A DNA stretch of 64,000 nucleotides from Pelagibacterales bacterium SAG-MED29. Lineage in GTDB: Bacteria > Pseudomonadota > Alphaproteobacteria > Pelagibacterales > Pelagibacteraceae. The notes beneath the pieces were generated by a model that was not told where the DNA came from, did no database searches, and worked only from the letters and a program-made list of their open reading frames with translations. Below are positions 52,380-62,187 of this stretch, one piece after another (within the stretch, counting starts at the first letter, position 1; each line of letters opens with the position of its first letter). A program made the translations under genes and the position numbers. The stretch is taken from positions 1 through 64,000 of the forward strand of contig JACWDZ010000001.1 of NCBI GenBank assembly GCA_014653815.1. Reading direction: 5' to 3'.

Positions 52380-52676
52380 TTAATATATATCAGTAATTTT
52401 AATTTTTTCCCTGAGTTTTTTTCGCGCAAGTTTAAATTTTTTTCTATGTTTAATACTCGTTTTATGAACTCGTTTTCTCCAAAGCCTAAATGAACCTGGC
52501 TTTAAATTTTTTCTCATTAATTTAATTACATCTGATTCTGTTTTTCCTGTTTTTTCTCTTATTTCTTCAAATGTAATACGATCAGCCCAGGCTGCCCAGA
52601 TAACCCAACTATCGTCTTTTTCTTTTGGTTCTGGATTTTTAACTTTTGTTTGAGGAATTAAACTTCTTTTCTTCAT
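52380..52676 (-). CDS. TIGR03643/DUF2805 family protein
   Basis: WADRITFEEIREKTGKTESDVIKLMRKNLKPGSFRLWRKRV. Confidence 0.75.
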   Translation of the reverse strand: MKKRSLIPQTKVKNPEPKEKDDSWVIWAAWADRITFEEIREKTGKTESDVIKLMRKNLKPGSFRLWRKRVHKTSIKHRKKFKLARKKLREKIKITDIY

Positions 52677-52701
52677 TGTTTTCTATATAATCTCTTTTCT
52701 C

Positions 52702-53316
52702 ATGTTTCCAAATGATTTTTTTATATTCTTACAAATAATTCTTTTTTTGTTTATCACACCGGGAGCACCAAGAGTACTTATTGTATCCCATACTCTTAAC
52801 TATACTTTAAGAAGATCAGTGTGGACGGCTTTCGGAGATATTTCTGCAAATATTTGCCAAGGCATTCTAGTTGTATTTGTAATAGGAACTTTTTTAAAAA
52901 ATAATCCTGAAACTTTAAATGTTTTAAAGTGGATAGGAATACTATATATAGCTTACTTAGCTTACGACACATATACTGCAAAAATTAAATCTATCGAATT
53001 AGGAATTAAAGATACTAAATCTCCTTTTTCTTTTTATAAAGATGGTTTCTTAGTTGCTGGTTTAAGTCCTAAAGCTATAATATTTTTTGGAACTATTTTC
53101 AGTTCATTTATTGACTTCAGCACAAATTATATTGGTCAGTTTATAATTCTTATGTCTACCTATGTTACTTTAGATTTTATAACTTTAATAATTTATGGCT
53201 TGGCAGCAGAAAAAGTTTCAGTATGGCTTAAAGGAAATCCAAAGATTCTAAATACAATCTCTGCGTGTGTATTAATTATTATAGCAATTTATATTGCTGC
53301 GACTCAAAGCTTTTAA
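52702..53316 (+). CDS. LysE-family translocator
   Basis: FLFITPGAPRVLIVSHTLNYTLRRS; multi-TM. Confidence 0.8.
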   Translation: MFPNDFFIFLQIILFLFITPGAPRVLIVSHTLNYTLRRSVWTAFGDISANICQGILVVFVIGTFLKNNPETLNVLKWIGILYIAYLAYDTYTAKIKSIELGIKDTKSPFSFYKDGFLVAGLSPKAIIFFGTIFSSFIDFSTNYIGQFIILMSTYVTLDFITLIIYGLAAEKVSVWLKGNPKILNTISACVLIIIAIYIAATQSF

Positions 53317-53395
53317 TTTATTCTTACTGTTGTTTTAACCTTCATTTATTGTTTTAATATTTAAAATTAATTAATTAATTAACAAAGGGGAACTA

Positions 53396-54637
53396 ATGAA
53401 TAAACTAGTAAAACTATTTACTATATTTATTTCAGCTATAACTTTAACACTAGCAAGTATCTCTTCTTCTTTTGCAAAAGTTGAAGGTGAATACATAGTG
53501 TTAGGTTCTGCAATATCTCTTACAGGAAAGTATTCTTCTAATGGAGTGCACACTCAAAACGGCTATAACATGGCTGTTGAAAGAATTAATAAAATGGGTG
53601 GAGTAAATGTTGGGGGAAAATCTTATAAATTTGAAATCATTTATTATGATGATGAGTCAAATCCTAAAAGAGCTGCTCAGTTAGCTGAAAGATTAATTAA
53701 ACAAGACGGCGTTCATTACATGCTTGGACCATACAGTTCAGGTTTAACGAAAGCCATCGCACCAGTAACCGAGAAATATAAAATTCCTATGGTTGAAGCA
53801 AATGGTGCATCAAGATCTTTATTTACAAAAGGATACAAATATTTGTTTGCGGTGTTATCACCTGCTAACCAATACCTTGAAGTAGCAATTGATCTTGCTG
53901 TTGAAAAAAATGGTGGTAAGCCAGTAAAAATTGCACAAGCATTTGAACAAGACGCTTTCTCACAAGATGTGAGACTTGGTATCTTGGATGCAGCAAAAAG
54001 AACTGGATCAGAGATCATCATCGATGACAAACTACCAAAAGAACTTAACGATATGGCAGCTACATTGGCTAAAGTAAAAGCTGTTAAGCCAGATGTACTT
54101 GTTGTATCAGGTCACACTAAAGGTGCATTAACTGCAATCAGACAAATTTCTGAAATGAAAGTTGATGTTCCTATGTTAGCGATGACACACTGTGATGCTG
54201 CTAAACTTTCTAAACAACATGGAAAGAAATCAGAATACGCATTGTGTGCTTCTCAGTGGCATAAAAACTTAAGCTACAAAGATAAGTTTTTTGGTTCAGG
54301 TAAAAAGTATGACAAAGACTTTAAAAAAGAGTTTGGTTATGCTCCACCTTACCAATCAGCTGAGTCATCTGCAGCTTTACTAGTGTTTAAAGATGCGTTC
54401 GAAAGAGCAAATTCTTTTGACAGAGATAAAGTAAGAGATGCTCTTAAAACTACTGAAATGCAAACTTTCTATGGAAACATTAAATTTGGTCCTGGCGGAC
54501 AAAACGTTGCTAAGCCAATGATCTTATTCCAAGTTAGATGTAAAGGTGATACGTGTGAGAACAAAGTTGTTGCTCCTACTAAATGGGCCTCAGACAAGTT
54601 CTACCATCCAATACCTAAGTGGTCAGAAAGAAGCTAA
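53396..54637 (+). CDS. Branched-chain amino acid/amide ABC transporter substrate-binding protein
   Basis: LivK-like: LGSAISLTGKYSSNGVHTQNGYNMAVE; followed by livHMGF. Confidence 0.92.
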   Translation: MNKLVKLFTIFISAITLTLASISSSFAKVEGEYIVLGSAISLTGKYSSNGVHTQNGYNMAVERINKMGGVNVGGKSYKFEIIYYDDESNPKRAAQLAERLIKQDGVHYMLGPYSSGLTKAIAPVTEKYKIPMVEANGASRSLFTKGYKYLFAVLSPANQYLEVAIDLAVEKNGGKPVKIAQAFEQDAFSQDVRLGILDAAKRTGSEIIIDDKLPKELNDMAATLAKVKAVKPDVLVVSGHTKGALTAIRQISEMKVDVPMLAMTHCDAAKLSKQHGKKSEYALCASQWHKNLSYKDKFFGSGKKYDKDFKKEFGYAPPYQSAESSAALLVFKDAFERANSFDRDKVRDALKTTEMQTFYGNIKFGPGGQNVAKPMILFQVRCKGDTCENKVVAPTKWASDKFYHPIPKWSERS

Positions 54638-54658
54638 TATCTAATTAATACATTGATA

Positions 54659-54686
54659 AGCCCCTGGTTTTCCGGGGGCTTTTCTT
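54659..54686 (+). terminator. Terminator/attenuator after the substrate-binding protein gene
   Basis: agcccctgg-tttt-ccgggggct followed by tttctttt. Confidence 0.88.
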
Positions 54687-54706
54687 TTAAAAGATTATAG
54701 TCTTTT

Positions 54707-55600
54707 ATGGATTTATTAATATTTCAGGCACCTATCTTAATGGTCCAGGCTTCTTTGGATGGAATTCTTCTAGGAATTTTATTTGCTTTGATAGCTTACG
54801 GCATGGCTCTTCAGTGGGGAGTGATGAACATAATTAATATTGCACAAGGTGATTTAGTAATTCTTGGTGGTTACATTGCATACACCATGTATCTTATGGG
54901 AATTCATCCAGCTTGGGGAGTGATTGTTTCTCCAATAATAATGTATTTTGTTGGCTGGGCACTTTATAAGTTAGTAATTAATAAAGTTGTAGATCGAGAT
55001 TTATTTATTTCAATTTTAGCAACTTTTGGTATCGCAATTGTATTTCAACAGTTAATGAATTTTGTTTTTGGAGCAGACGTTGTTGTAGCTCAGTCAGAGT
55101 ATGGAACAACGATGTTATTTGATAATTCAGTAACCCTACCAAATTCAAAAATATTCGCTGCTTTTATAAGTGTTTTATATGCAATCGGTTTAGTCATTTA
55201 CATGAAAAAATCTAGACTTGGACGAGCTATAAGAGCCACAGCACAAAATGCTAGAGCAGCAAAAATTTTAGGCGTAGATACAGAAAAAGTTTATGCCGCA
55301 ACTTTTGGTATTAACGCTGCATTATGTGGTGTTGCGGGAGCTTTAATTTCAATCACTCTTACTCTTCATCCTTACGTAGGACTTCCTTATACAGTTAGAT
55401 CTTTCATGATAGTTATTGTAGCAGGTCTTGGTAATTTACCAGCAGTAGCAATTTCAGGGATGGGACTAGGACTTTTTGAAGAATTTGCAGATTATATTTT
55501 AGGAACAGAATTTAGAATTGGAGCAGTATTTATGCTGCTTGTTTTCATATTAGTTTATAGAAGATTTAAACTTTCAAAGAAAAGAGAGTATTTAAAATAA
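54707..55600 (+). CDS. livH: Branched-chain amino acid ABC permease LivH
   Basis: ALQWGVMNIINIAQGDLVILGGY; multi-TM. Confidence 0.93.
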   Translation: MDLLIFQAPILMVQASLDGILLGILFALIAYGMALQWGVMNIINIAQGDLVILGGYIAYTMYLMGIHPAWGVIVSPIIMYFVGWALYKLVINKVVDRDLFISILATFGIAIVFQQLMNFVFGADVVVAQSEYGTTMLFDNSVTLPNSKIFAAFISVLYAIGLVIYMKKSRLGRAIRATAQNARAAKILGVDTEKVYAATFGINAALCGVAGALISITLTLHPYVGLPYTVRSFMIVIVAGLGNLPAVAISGMGLGLFEEFADYILGTEFRIGAVFMLLVFILVYRRFKLSKKREYLK

Positions 55601-56466
55601 TGCAAAAAATATTATTAACTTTACTCTTAACCCTTTTTACCTTTTCTTTACTAGCAGATGAAAAACCTGGAAGATTTTTTGAAGACCAGCCTGATATAGA
55701 TGATGATTATCAAATTCATGTAAATTATTTTTTAGGTAAAAAAGGAAAAGACAAAGAAAGGGATCTTAATGGATGGATTGAAAAAGAAGTAAAAAAAATT
55801 GATGATCTTTTTTTTAAGATGACAAAAAATCAGCAGAGATTTAAATTTGATTATAGAAAAGATGGTAAACTTGATGTCTCATTTGTAAGAATGGATGGAA
55901 AAGCATTAAATAATAAAGGTTGGAATATGAATTATCCAGATTATTTTTTACAAAAAAATGGATTTAATAATCCAAAAAAAATATATTTTTCTTTTGTAGA
56001 AGCCAAGCATCGAGATGGTGGTATGATGGGACCTCATCATGGATATTTATTTATTAAAAGCGTTGGAAAAAAAGTTTCTCCTGTTGGTGTACATGAGTTA
56101 CTTCATGGGCTAGGATTTGCGATGGCATGCACTAAAGGTGTTACTAGAGGTAAACATTTAAATACAGGAATATTAGGACCAGATCTTAAACAAAGCCTTG
56201 GTAAAGCTGTTTATGGACATGGTGATCCTACTTGTCCAGATCTAAAAGACTCTGTTTATTTAACCCCAACATCTGATGATCCATATGATCCATTAACAAT
56301 ACAATGTGCTTTAGCTCAGAAAGTAAGAGGTTATCCTCCAGGTAAATTTGAAATTCCATCTAGATACACTCACAAAAAACTTCTTAAAGGAAGAAAAGAT
56401 GAATGGTGTACATTTGGAGTATATCCTAATGCTAATGAAGAGTGGTTTAAAGATTGGAAAAAATGA
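55600..56466 (+). CDS. Secreted putative metalloprotease-like protein (HExxH)
   Basis: Signal peptide; SPVGVHELLHGLGFAM; five to six Cys. Confidence 0.65.
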   Translation: MQKILLTLLLTLFTFSLLADEKPGRFFEDQPDIDDDYQIHVNYFLGKKGKDKERDLNGWIEKEVKKIDDLFFKMTKNQQRFKFDYRKDGKLDVSFVRMDGKALNNKGWNMNYPDYFLQKNGFNNPKKIYFSFVEAKHRDGGMMGPHHGYLFIKSVGKKVSPVGVHELLHGLGFAMACTKGVTRGKHLNTGILGPDLKQSLGKAVYGHGDPTCPDLKDSVYLTPTSDDPYDPLTIQCALAQKVRGYPPGKFEIPSRYTHKKLLKGRKDEWCTFGVYPNANEEWFKDWKK

Positions 56467-57518
56467 AACAAAAAGATTTAATATTATACTCTGGTTTAAT
56501 TATTTTAGGATTAGTAGCGCCTTTCTTGTTCTCTGCTTTTAAAGTTCAGCTTACATATCTTTGTGTCTTGATCGTTCTGGCGATGACTTGGAATTTACAA
56601 GGTGGGGAAATGGGCTACAACTCTTTTGGAAATATTCTTTTCTACGGTCTTGGAATGTATCTTACTGCTTCAGTTCAAGTAGGTATGTTTTTCCCATTAG
56701 CAGAATGGACAGAAAGTGGTGGTGAAAAAACGTTTGTACATACTACAGCACAATATTTTCAAGGAATAGGTGTTGGATTATTAGTTGCAGCTATTGTTCC
56801 TACTATTGTTGCTGGTGCCATAGGTTATGCTATTTTAGGTTTAAGAGGTCATTACTTTGCGATTTGCACTTTAGGTTTAGGAATTGCAGCAGGTGAAATT
56901 GCTGGAGGAATAGAAATTATTGGAGCAGGTCAAGGTTTTACTACACCACCTTTTCCAGCAGAAATAGTTGATCCTGAAGCAAGAGGACAATTTTTCTACT
57001 TCTTAAGTTTTTTAGTATTAGTTCTAGCATTTATTTTTGTAAAATATATTTACGGCTCTAGGTTTAGATTAATTTTAAATGCGATAAGAGATAATGAAGA
57101 TAAGGCAGAAGCAATGGGCATTCAAACAATGAAATATAAAATTGTTGGTTGGATGTGCTCTGCATTTTTCTGTGGTCTAGCCGGTGGAATTATGGGTGGA
57201 CTAATTGGATATATAGACTCTACTGACGTTGCTTTCGATGGAAGAGAGATGGGAGTATTCATGGTTCTTATGGCTATACTCGGCGGTAAAGGAACTTTGT
57301 GGGGACCAATTATTGGTGCAACTTTATTCCATTTCTTCAAAGAAGGTCTTTGGACTTTTATATTGGGTTGGCAATATGTTGCGCTTGGAGTTTTAATCGT
57401 TGTGATCGTGGTTTATTTCCCAGAAGGATTAATGGGATGGTTAAGAGAAAAATATCCTGAAAGATTTGGTGAAGTAATTGATGAAAAAGATCGTAAAGCA
57501 CAGGTGGAATTAAAATGA
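56463..57518 (+). CDS. livM: Branched-chain amino acid ABC permease LivM
   Basis: MTWNLQGGEMGYNSFGNILFYGLG; multi-TM. Confidence 0.93.
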   Translation: MKQKDLILYSGLIILGLVAPFLFSAFKVQLTYLCVLIVLAMTWNLQGGEMGYNSFGNILFYGLGMYLTASVQVGMFFPLAEWTESGGEKTFVHTTAQYFQGIGVGLLVAAIVPTIVAGAIGYAILGLRGHYFAICTLGLGIAAGEIAGGIEIIGAGQGFTTPPFPAEIVDPEARGQFFYFLSFLVLVLAFIFVKYIYGSRFRLILNAIRDNEDKAEAMGIQTMKYKIVGWMCSAFFCGLAGGIMGGLIGYIDSTDVAFDGREMGVFMVLMAILGGKGTLWGPIIGATLFHFFKEGLWTFILGWQYVALGVLIVVIVVYFPEGLMGWLREKYPERFGEVIDEKDRKAQVELK

Positions 57519-58249
57519 GTATTTTAGAAGTTAAAAGTGTAAGCAAGTCTTTTGGTGGCGTACAAGCCAATGTTGATATTTCTGTTTCGGTAGAACAAGG
57601 ATCAATTGTTGGTTTGATTGGACCTAATGGTTCAGGTAAGACCACTTTATTTAACTCTATTGTAGGAACTCATCCAATAGATAAAGGATCTATTCTTTTT
57701 AATAACACAGAGGTATCAGAAATGCCTGTTCCAGCAGTAGCTAAACTGGGATTATTAAGAACATTTCAGCAAACAAGAATTTATTCTAAACTTAATTGTG
57801 TAGAGAATATGTTAATTAGCCACAAGGCTAGTGACTCAGGATTTATATTTGCAAAAGTACCTAGTGAGCTGACAGAAAAAGCAGAAAATCTTTTAAACTT
57901 TGTAGGACTTTATCAAAAAAGAAATTTAAGAGCAGGAGACCTATCATTTGGTCAGCAAAAACTTTTAGAATTAGCAATGGCATTAATGAATGAACCTAAA
58001 ATGCTTTTATTAGATGAGCCTACAGCTGGTATTAATCCAACTTTAATTAATGGAATTATAGATAGATTGATAAAAGTAAATAAAGATTATGGAATAACTT
58101 TGTTGGTTATAGAGCACAATATGAAAGTAATAATGAGTTTAGCCCAAAATATTTTCTGCTTGGCTCATGGGAAACTTCTAGCAAAAGGTTCTCCTAAAGA
58201 AATTAAAAATGATAAGCGAGTAGTAGATGCTTATCTAGGAGCTCAATAA
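57515..58249 (+). CDS. livG: Branched-chain amino acid ABC ATP-binding protein LivG
   Basis: GPNGSGKTTLF Walker A; LSFGQQ; LLLDEPTAG. Confidence 0.95.
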   Translation: MSILEVKSVSKSFGGVQANVDISVSVEQGSIVGLIGPNGSGKTTLFNSIVGTHPIDKGSILFNNTEVSEMPVPAVAKLGLLRTFQQTRIYSKLNCVENMLISHKASDSGFIFAKVPSELTEKAENLLNFVGLYQKRNLRAGDLSFGQQKLLELAMALMNEPKMLLLDEPTAGINPTLINGIIDRLIKVNKDYGITLLVIEHNMKVIMSLAQNIFCLAHGKLLAKGSPKEIKNDKRVVDAYLGAQ

Positions 58250-59034
58250 TGGAAAATCAATATGAAGTTTTAGGAAAAGCACCCGGGCCTGAAGATTTAA
58301 AAAGACTTTCACCCAAAGACGTTCATTTAACTATAAAAGGATTAAATGCTGGTTATGGTAAAATGGAAATACTTCATAATTTTGATTTATCAATAAGCAA
58401 AGCACAATCGTTATGTCTTATAGGTCCTAATGGGGCTGGCAAATCTACAATTCTTCATTCTATCTATGGGTTTACAAATATTTTTTCAGGTAAAATAGAA
58501 ATTGATGGAAGAGAAATAACGAATCTTACTCCAGCTCAAAAACTAAATTCAGTTGGTATAGCTTACATCCTTCAGGATAATTCAGTTTTTCCTGATATGA
58601 CCGTAGAGGAAAATCTTTTGATGGGCGGATATATTAAAGAAAAACAAGACGAAGCTTACGAAGAAGCTGAAAGAATTTTTAAAAAATATGAAAGATTAAG
58701 AAATAGAAGAAATCAACCAGCAAAAGTTTTATCTGGAGGTGAGAGAAGATTATTAGAAATTTCTAGAGCACTAGTAATGAAACCTTCAATCCTTTTAGTA
58801 GATGAGCCATCAATTGGATTAGAACCAAGGTATATCAATATGGTTTTTGAAATACTTACAGAACTTCAAAAAAATGAAAAGAAAACTATTATTATGGTTG
58901 AACAAAATGCAAAGAAAGGTCTTGAGTTTGCTGACATAGGTTATGTTTTAGTTTCAGGTCAAACGGCAATCGCTGGCAAAGGTGATGAACTATTAAAAAA
59001 TCCAGATGTAGGAAGACTATTTCTTGGTGGATGA
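58249..59034 (+). CDS. livF: Branched-chain amino acid ABC ATP-binding protein LivF
   Basis: GPNGAGKSTIL; LSGGERR; LLVDEPSIGLEP. Confidence 0.95.
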   Translation: MENQYEVLGKAPGPEDLKRLSPKDVHLTIKGLNAGYGKMEILHNFDLSISKAQSLCLIGPNGAGKSTILHSIYGFTNIFSGKIEIDGREITNLTPAQKLNSVGIAYILQDNSVFPDMTVEENLLMGGYIKEKQDEAYEEAERIFKKYERLRNRRNQPAKVLSGGERRLLEISRALVMKPSILLVDEPSIGLEPRYINMVFEILTELQKNEKKTIIMVEQNAKKGLEFADIGYVLVSGQTAIAGKGDELLKNPDVGRLFLGG

Positions 59035-59735
59035 TAAATTCTAAGGTTTTTTTTCAAGGTTTAAAATCTCTTAAAGGTTCTAAAAGTCCAGCTATTCCAT
59101 TAGCAGCGTGTTTTGTTGCTTTGGGTGCATTACTTAAAGATGCTGGTTTTAATTTACAACAAAGCGCAGCATCAAGTTTATTTACTTACGCACTACCAGG
59201 CCAATTAGTAATGGCAGAGTCATTGTTAGTAGGAGCCTCATTAGTAAATATATTTATAGCAGTTTGGTTAGTTAACTTTCGACTTTACCCTATGACCGTT
59301 TCTTTATTTCCCTTACTTGAACACAAAACACAACCAAAGTGGAAATATTATCTATCGTGCCACTTTTTAGCTGTCACATCTTGGTTGATTGCAAAAGATG
59401 GTTATAAGAAAATTGATAAAAAACATAGGATAGATTTTTGGATAGGCATAGGTATAGGAACCTGGACTACTGCAATATTAATGACAATGGCTGGTTATCT
59501 TTCAGCTGAGTACTTAAATAAAGATATGTTAATTGGTTTAGCTATAGTTAATCCTGTTTACTTTTTTTGCATGATGATTGGGGCAATGAAAAATTTAAGT
59601 ATATCAGTAGCTGTTATTGGAGGAACTATATTAGGTCCTTTGATTTATGTTTTTTCAACAGAGTGGGCATTATTATTTGCTGGTCTTATTGCAGGAACAA
59701 TTGCTTTCTTAATGGGAGAAAAAAATGGAAAGTAG
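59031..59735 (+). CDS. azlC: AzlC-family amino acid exporter subunit
   Basis: AzlC-like TM pattern; followed by AzlD. Confidence 0.88.
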   Translation: MINSKVFFQGLKSLKGSKSPAIPLAACFVALGALLKDAGFNLQQSAASSLFTYALPGQLVMAESLLVGASLVNIFIAVWLVNFRLYPMTVSLFPLLEHKTQPKWKYYLSCHFLAVTSWLIAKDGYKKIDKKHRIDFWIGIGIGTWTTAILMTMAGYLSAEYLNKDMLIGLAIVNPVYFFCMMIGAMKNLSISVAVIGGTILGPLIYVFSTEWALLFAGLIAGTIAFLMGEKNGK

Positions 59736-60045
59736 TCAGATAATAATTTTAGCAATTATAGCTACATCTTTAGCTACTTTTATCTCAAGGTTTATGGGTG
59801 CTCTCACTTCAGAAAAAGTAAGTGTTAAATCAAAAGTATTTCAGTGGTTTAATTGTGTAGCCTATTCAACATTAGCTGCTTTACTTGGAAGAATGATAAT
59901 ATTTCCTGCAGGAGTTTTAGCAGAATCAGAACTAATGATTAGAATAGTAGTAGTTTGCATATGTGTAATAATTTTTATTTTATCTAAAAAAAATTTGGTA
60001 ATTCCAACAATTTTCTCTGGAATTATTCTTAGCATCCTAAGTTAA
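59725..60045 (+). CDS. azlD: AzlD-family protein
   Basis: 106 aa, four TM, ATFISRFMGAL. Confidence 0.85.
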   Translation: MESSQIIILAIIATSLATFISRFMGALTSEKVSVKSKVFQWFNCVAYSTLAALLGRMIIFPAGVLAESELMIRIVVVCICVIIFILSKKNLVIPTIFSGIILSILS

Positions 60046-60199
60046 TTTTCCTGATTCTTGTTTATCTCTAAAATTTAATAAAAAACTCAAAAAAAAGGTT
60101 CATATTAGGCTTTTGTAGAGTTTATTAACCTTTTTTAAGCTCTTATTTTGTATTTTTATTCTTAGAAGTTGATAGGGTCTCATCAACCATGGAGGAACT

Positions 60200-61651
60200 A
60201 TGAGTTCAAAAAAACTCTATAACAAAGATTTAGCACCTACTCCAAGTAATAAGAAAAATTGGGGATGGTTTGAAATCTTTAACGTATGGGCGAACGATGT
60301 TCAAAGTTTATTCGGATATACTTTAGCAGCATCATTATTTATCGCCTCAGGATTAAATGGTTGGGCCGTATTTCTAGCTTTAATATTAGCTGGAGTATTT
60401 ATAATGTGGCTTGTCAATCTTTCAGGTAAACCAAGCGTACAACACGGAATTCCTTACCCAGTATTTGCAAGAGTAAGTATGGGTGTATTCGGAGCAAACT
60501 TTCCAGCAATGGCCAGAGGTCTTGTTGCAATGTTTTGGTACGGAGCACAAACATATGCTGCCTCAACAGCAGTTGCCCTTTTAATTACTGCATTAACAGG
60601 AAATCCAGGTACAGAAATGTTTCTTGGCATGACAGGTGTTATGTGGGTTTCATTTATATTTGTATCAGCGTTTCAAGTTTATTTATTCTGGCAAGGTATT
60701 GATCTTGTAAGAAAATTTTTAAACTTTGCTGGACCAGCGGTTTATGTAGTTATGATTATTTTAATGATAGCTATTTGGGCTGAAGTTGGTGGCAGTCTTC
60801 TTTCAGAAGTAGGAAATATATTTTCTAGCGGAACTCGTTCAGGAGGTTTTGAAGGTCTAGGATCTTTTGGAGCTTTCTTAGCGGTATTTTCTATTATGGT
60901 AGGATATTTTGCTGCGGTTGTAATTAACTTCGGAGATTTTGCTCGATTTGTAAAAAATGAAGAGGAGATGAAAAAAGGAAATTTATACGGATTAGTCGGA
61001 AACGTAGTTTTCTTTTCTTTCATAACTCTTATGATTACAGGTGGAACGATTGCTTTGTTCGGAGAATATGTTGCTCAACCAACAGATATGGTTGCAAAAG
61101 TAGATAATATATTTTTAACAGTAGTAGCTGCATTTGCATTCTTTGCTGCAACTGTTGGAATAAATATGGTGGCTAACTTTATACCACCGGCTTATGACCT
61201 TGCTAACTTAATGCCAAGTAAAATCAATTTTAGAACTGGTGGATTAATTACCGCTGCTTTTGGTTTTGTAATTGGTGGAATGTGGGTGGCTGTAATTACT
61301 AAAATGGGAATATTCCCGTTTGTTAACACGTTAGGTGCAATACTTGCCCCAGTGTTTGGAATAATGATTACTGACTATTATATCATCAAAAAACAAAAAA
61401 TTGATGTGAATGCATTATTCAACGAAGGCAAAGGTAAGTATTGGTACAATGATGGATTTAATTTAAAAGGTATGGTTGCTTGGATACTATCCGGCTACAT
61501 AGCTATTGGATCTGTTTGGCCAAATATTTTACCAGGTGGTCTAGGAAACTTCTTCGCTAATTTAGGTGGCGGAGGGGGTTATGCATGGATAATAGGTGCT
61601 TCTTTAGGAGCGGTTGTTCATTTAGCAATATCATCTTCAGGTAAAAAATAA
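60200..61651 (+). CDS. NCS1-family purine/pyrimidine/allantoin permease
   Basis: WFEIFNVWANDVQSLFGYTLAASLF; SGKPSVQHGIPYPVFARVSMGVFGAN; next to allantoin genes. Confidence 0.92.
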   Translation: MSSKKLYNKDLAPTPSNKKNWGWFEIFNVWANDVQSLFGYTLAASLFIASGLNGWAVFLALILAGVFIMWLVNLSGKPSVQHGIPYPVFARVSMGVFGANFPAMARGLVAMFWYGAQTYAASTAVALLITALTGNPGTEMFLGMTGVMWVSFIFVSAFQVYLFWQGIDLVRKFLNFAGPAVYVVMIILMIAIWAEVGGSLLSEVGNIFSSGTRSGGFEGLGSFGAFLAVFSIMVGYFAAVVINFGDFARFVKNEEEMKKGNLYGLVGNVVFFSFITLMITGGTIALFGEYVAQPTDMVAKVDNIFLTVVAAFAFFAATVGINMVANFIPPAYDLANLMPSKINFRTGGLITAAFGFVIGGMWVAVITKMGIFPFVNTLGAILAPVFGIMITDYYIIKKQKIDVNALFNEGKGKYWYNDGFNLKGMVAWILSGYIAIGSVWPNILPGGLGNFFANLGGGGGYAWIIGASLGAVVHLAISSSGKK

Positions 61652-61664
61652 TTTAATTTAAAAA

Positions 61665-61692
61665 GCTCGCCGTAGAAATACGGCGGGCTTTA
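61665..61692. terminator. Bidirectional terminator, 10-bp stem with GAAA tetraloop
   Basis: gctcgccgta-gaaa-tacggcgggc, between convergent genes. Confidence 0.85.
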
Positions 61693-62187
61693 GTATTTTA
61701 GGATTACTTGATTTTTTTCGAATTTTTGAACTTTTAAATTATCTCCTGAACCTTTTCTATCTACTACTAAAAAGTTCATATCTTCTGTTGCAATTAATGG
61801 GAAATGCCAAGTGCCTGTTCTATAATTAACCCCAAGTCCTGGTGGAATTATAAAAGCTTCAATTTTATCTAAATCTGGTTTGTCTGCATTAGGCGCTACA
61901 AAAGATAAGAAAATTGTTTCTTTCATTGGAATAAAAGCTTGGCTCCCTAATGGATGCTGCTCCATCATATTTATATTCATTGGAAAAGTTCGTTTTAGCG
62001 CAGAAAATATACTTATCGTTGTCTTACCATTGTCCTTGGAGGTATCTAAATTGGCTATACCCTCAAATCTTTTTGCGTAACCATCATTAATAGAAATAGG
62101 CTTAATATCATCTGTAGTAATTAATTCTCCAAATTTAGCAAAATTCTCTTTAGTTATTTTTTTTGGAGTAATCGTAATTGTCATCAT
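61690..62187 (-). CDS. allA: Ureidoglycolate lyase/hydrolase
   Basis: Cupin-like; PPGLGVNYRTGTWHFPLIA; neighbours allantoicase. Confidence 0.9.
   Translation of the reverse strand: MMTITITPKKITKENFAKFGELITTDDIKPISINDGYAKRFEGIANLDTSKDNGKTTISIFSALKRTFPMNINMMEQHPLGSQAFIPMKETIFLSFVAPNADKPDLDKIEAFIIPPGLGVNYRTGTWHFPLIATEDMNFLVVDRKGSGDNLKVQKFEKNQVILKY

Noticed and set aside
53360-53395. taattaattaattaa repeat upstream of the substrate-binding protein gene as a mobile or regulatory repeat
   Set aside because: A short low-complexity AT tract, expected in this base composition near a promoter.
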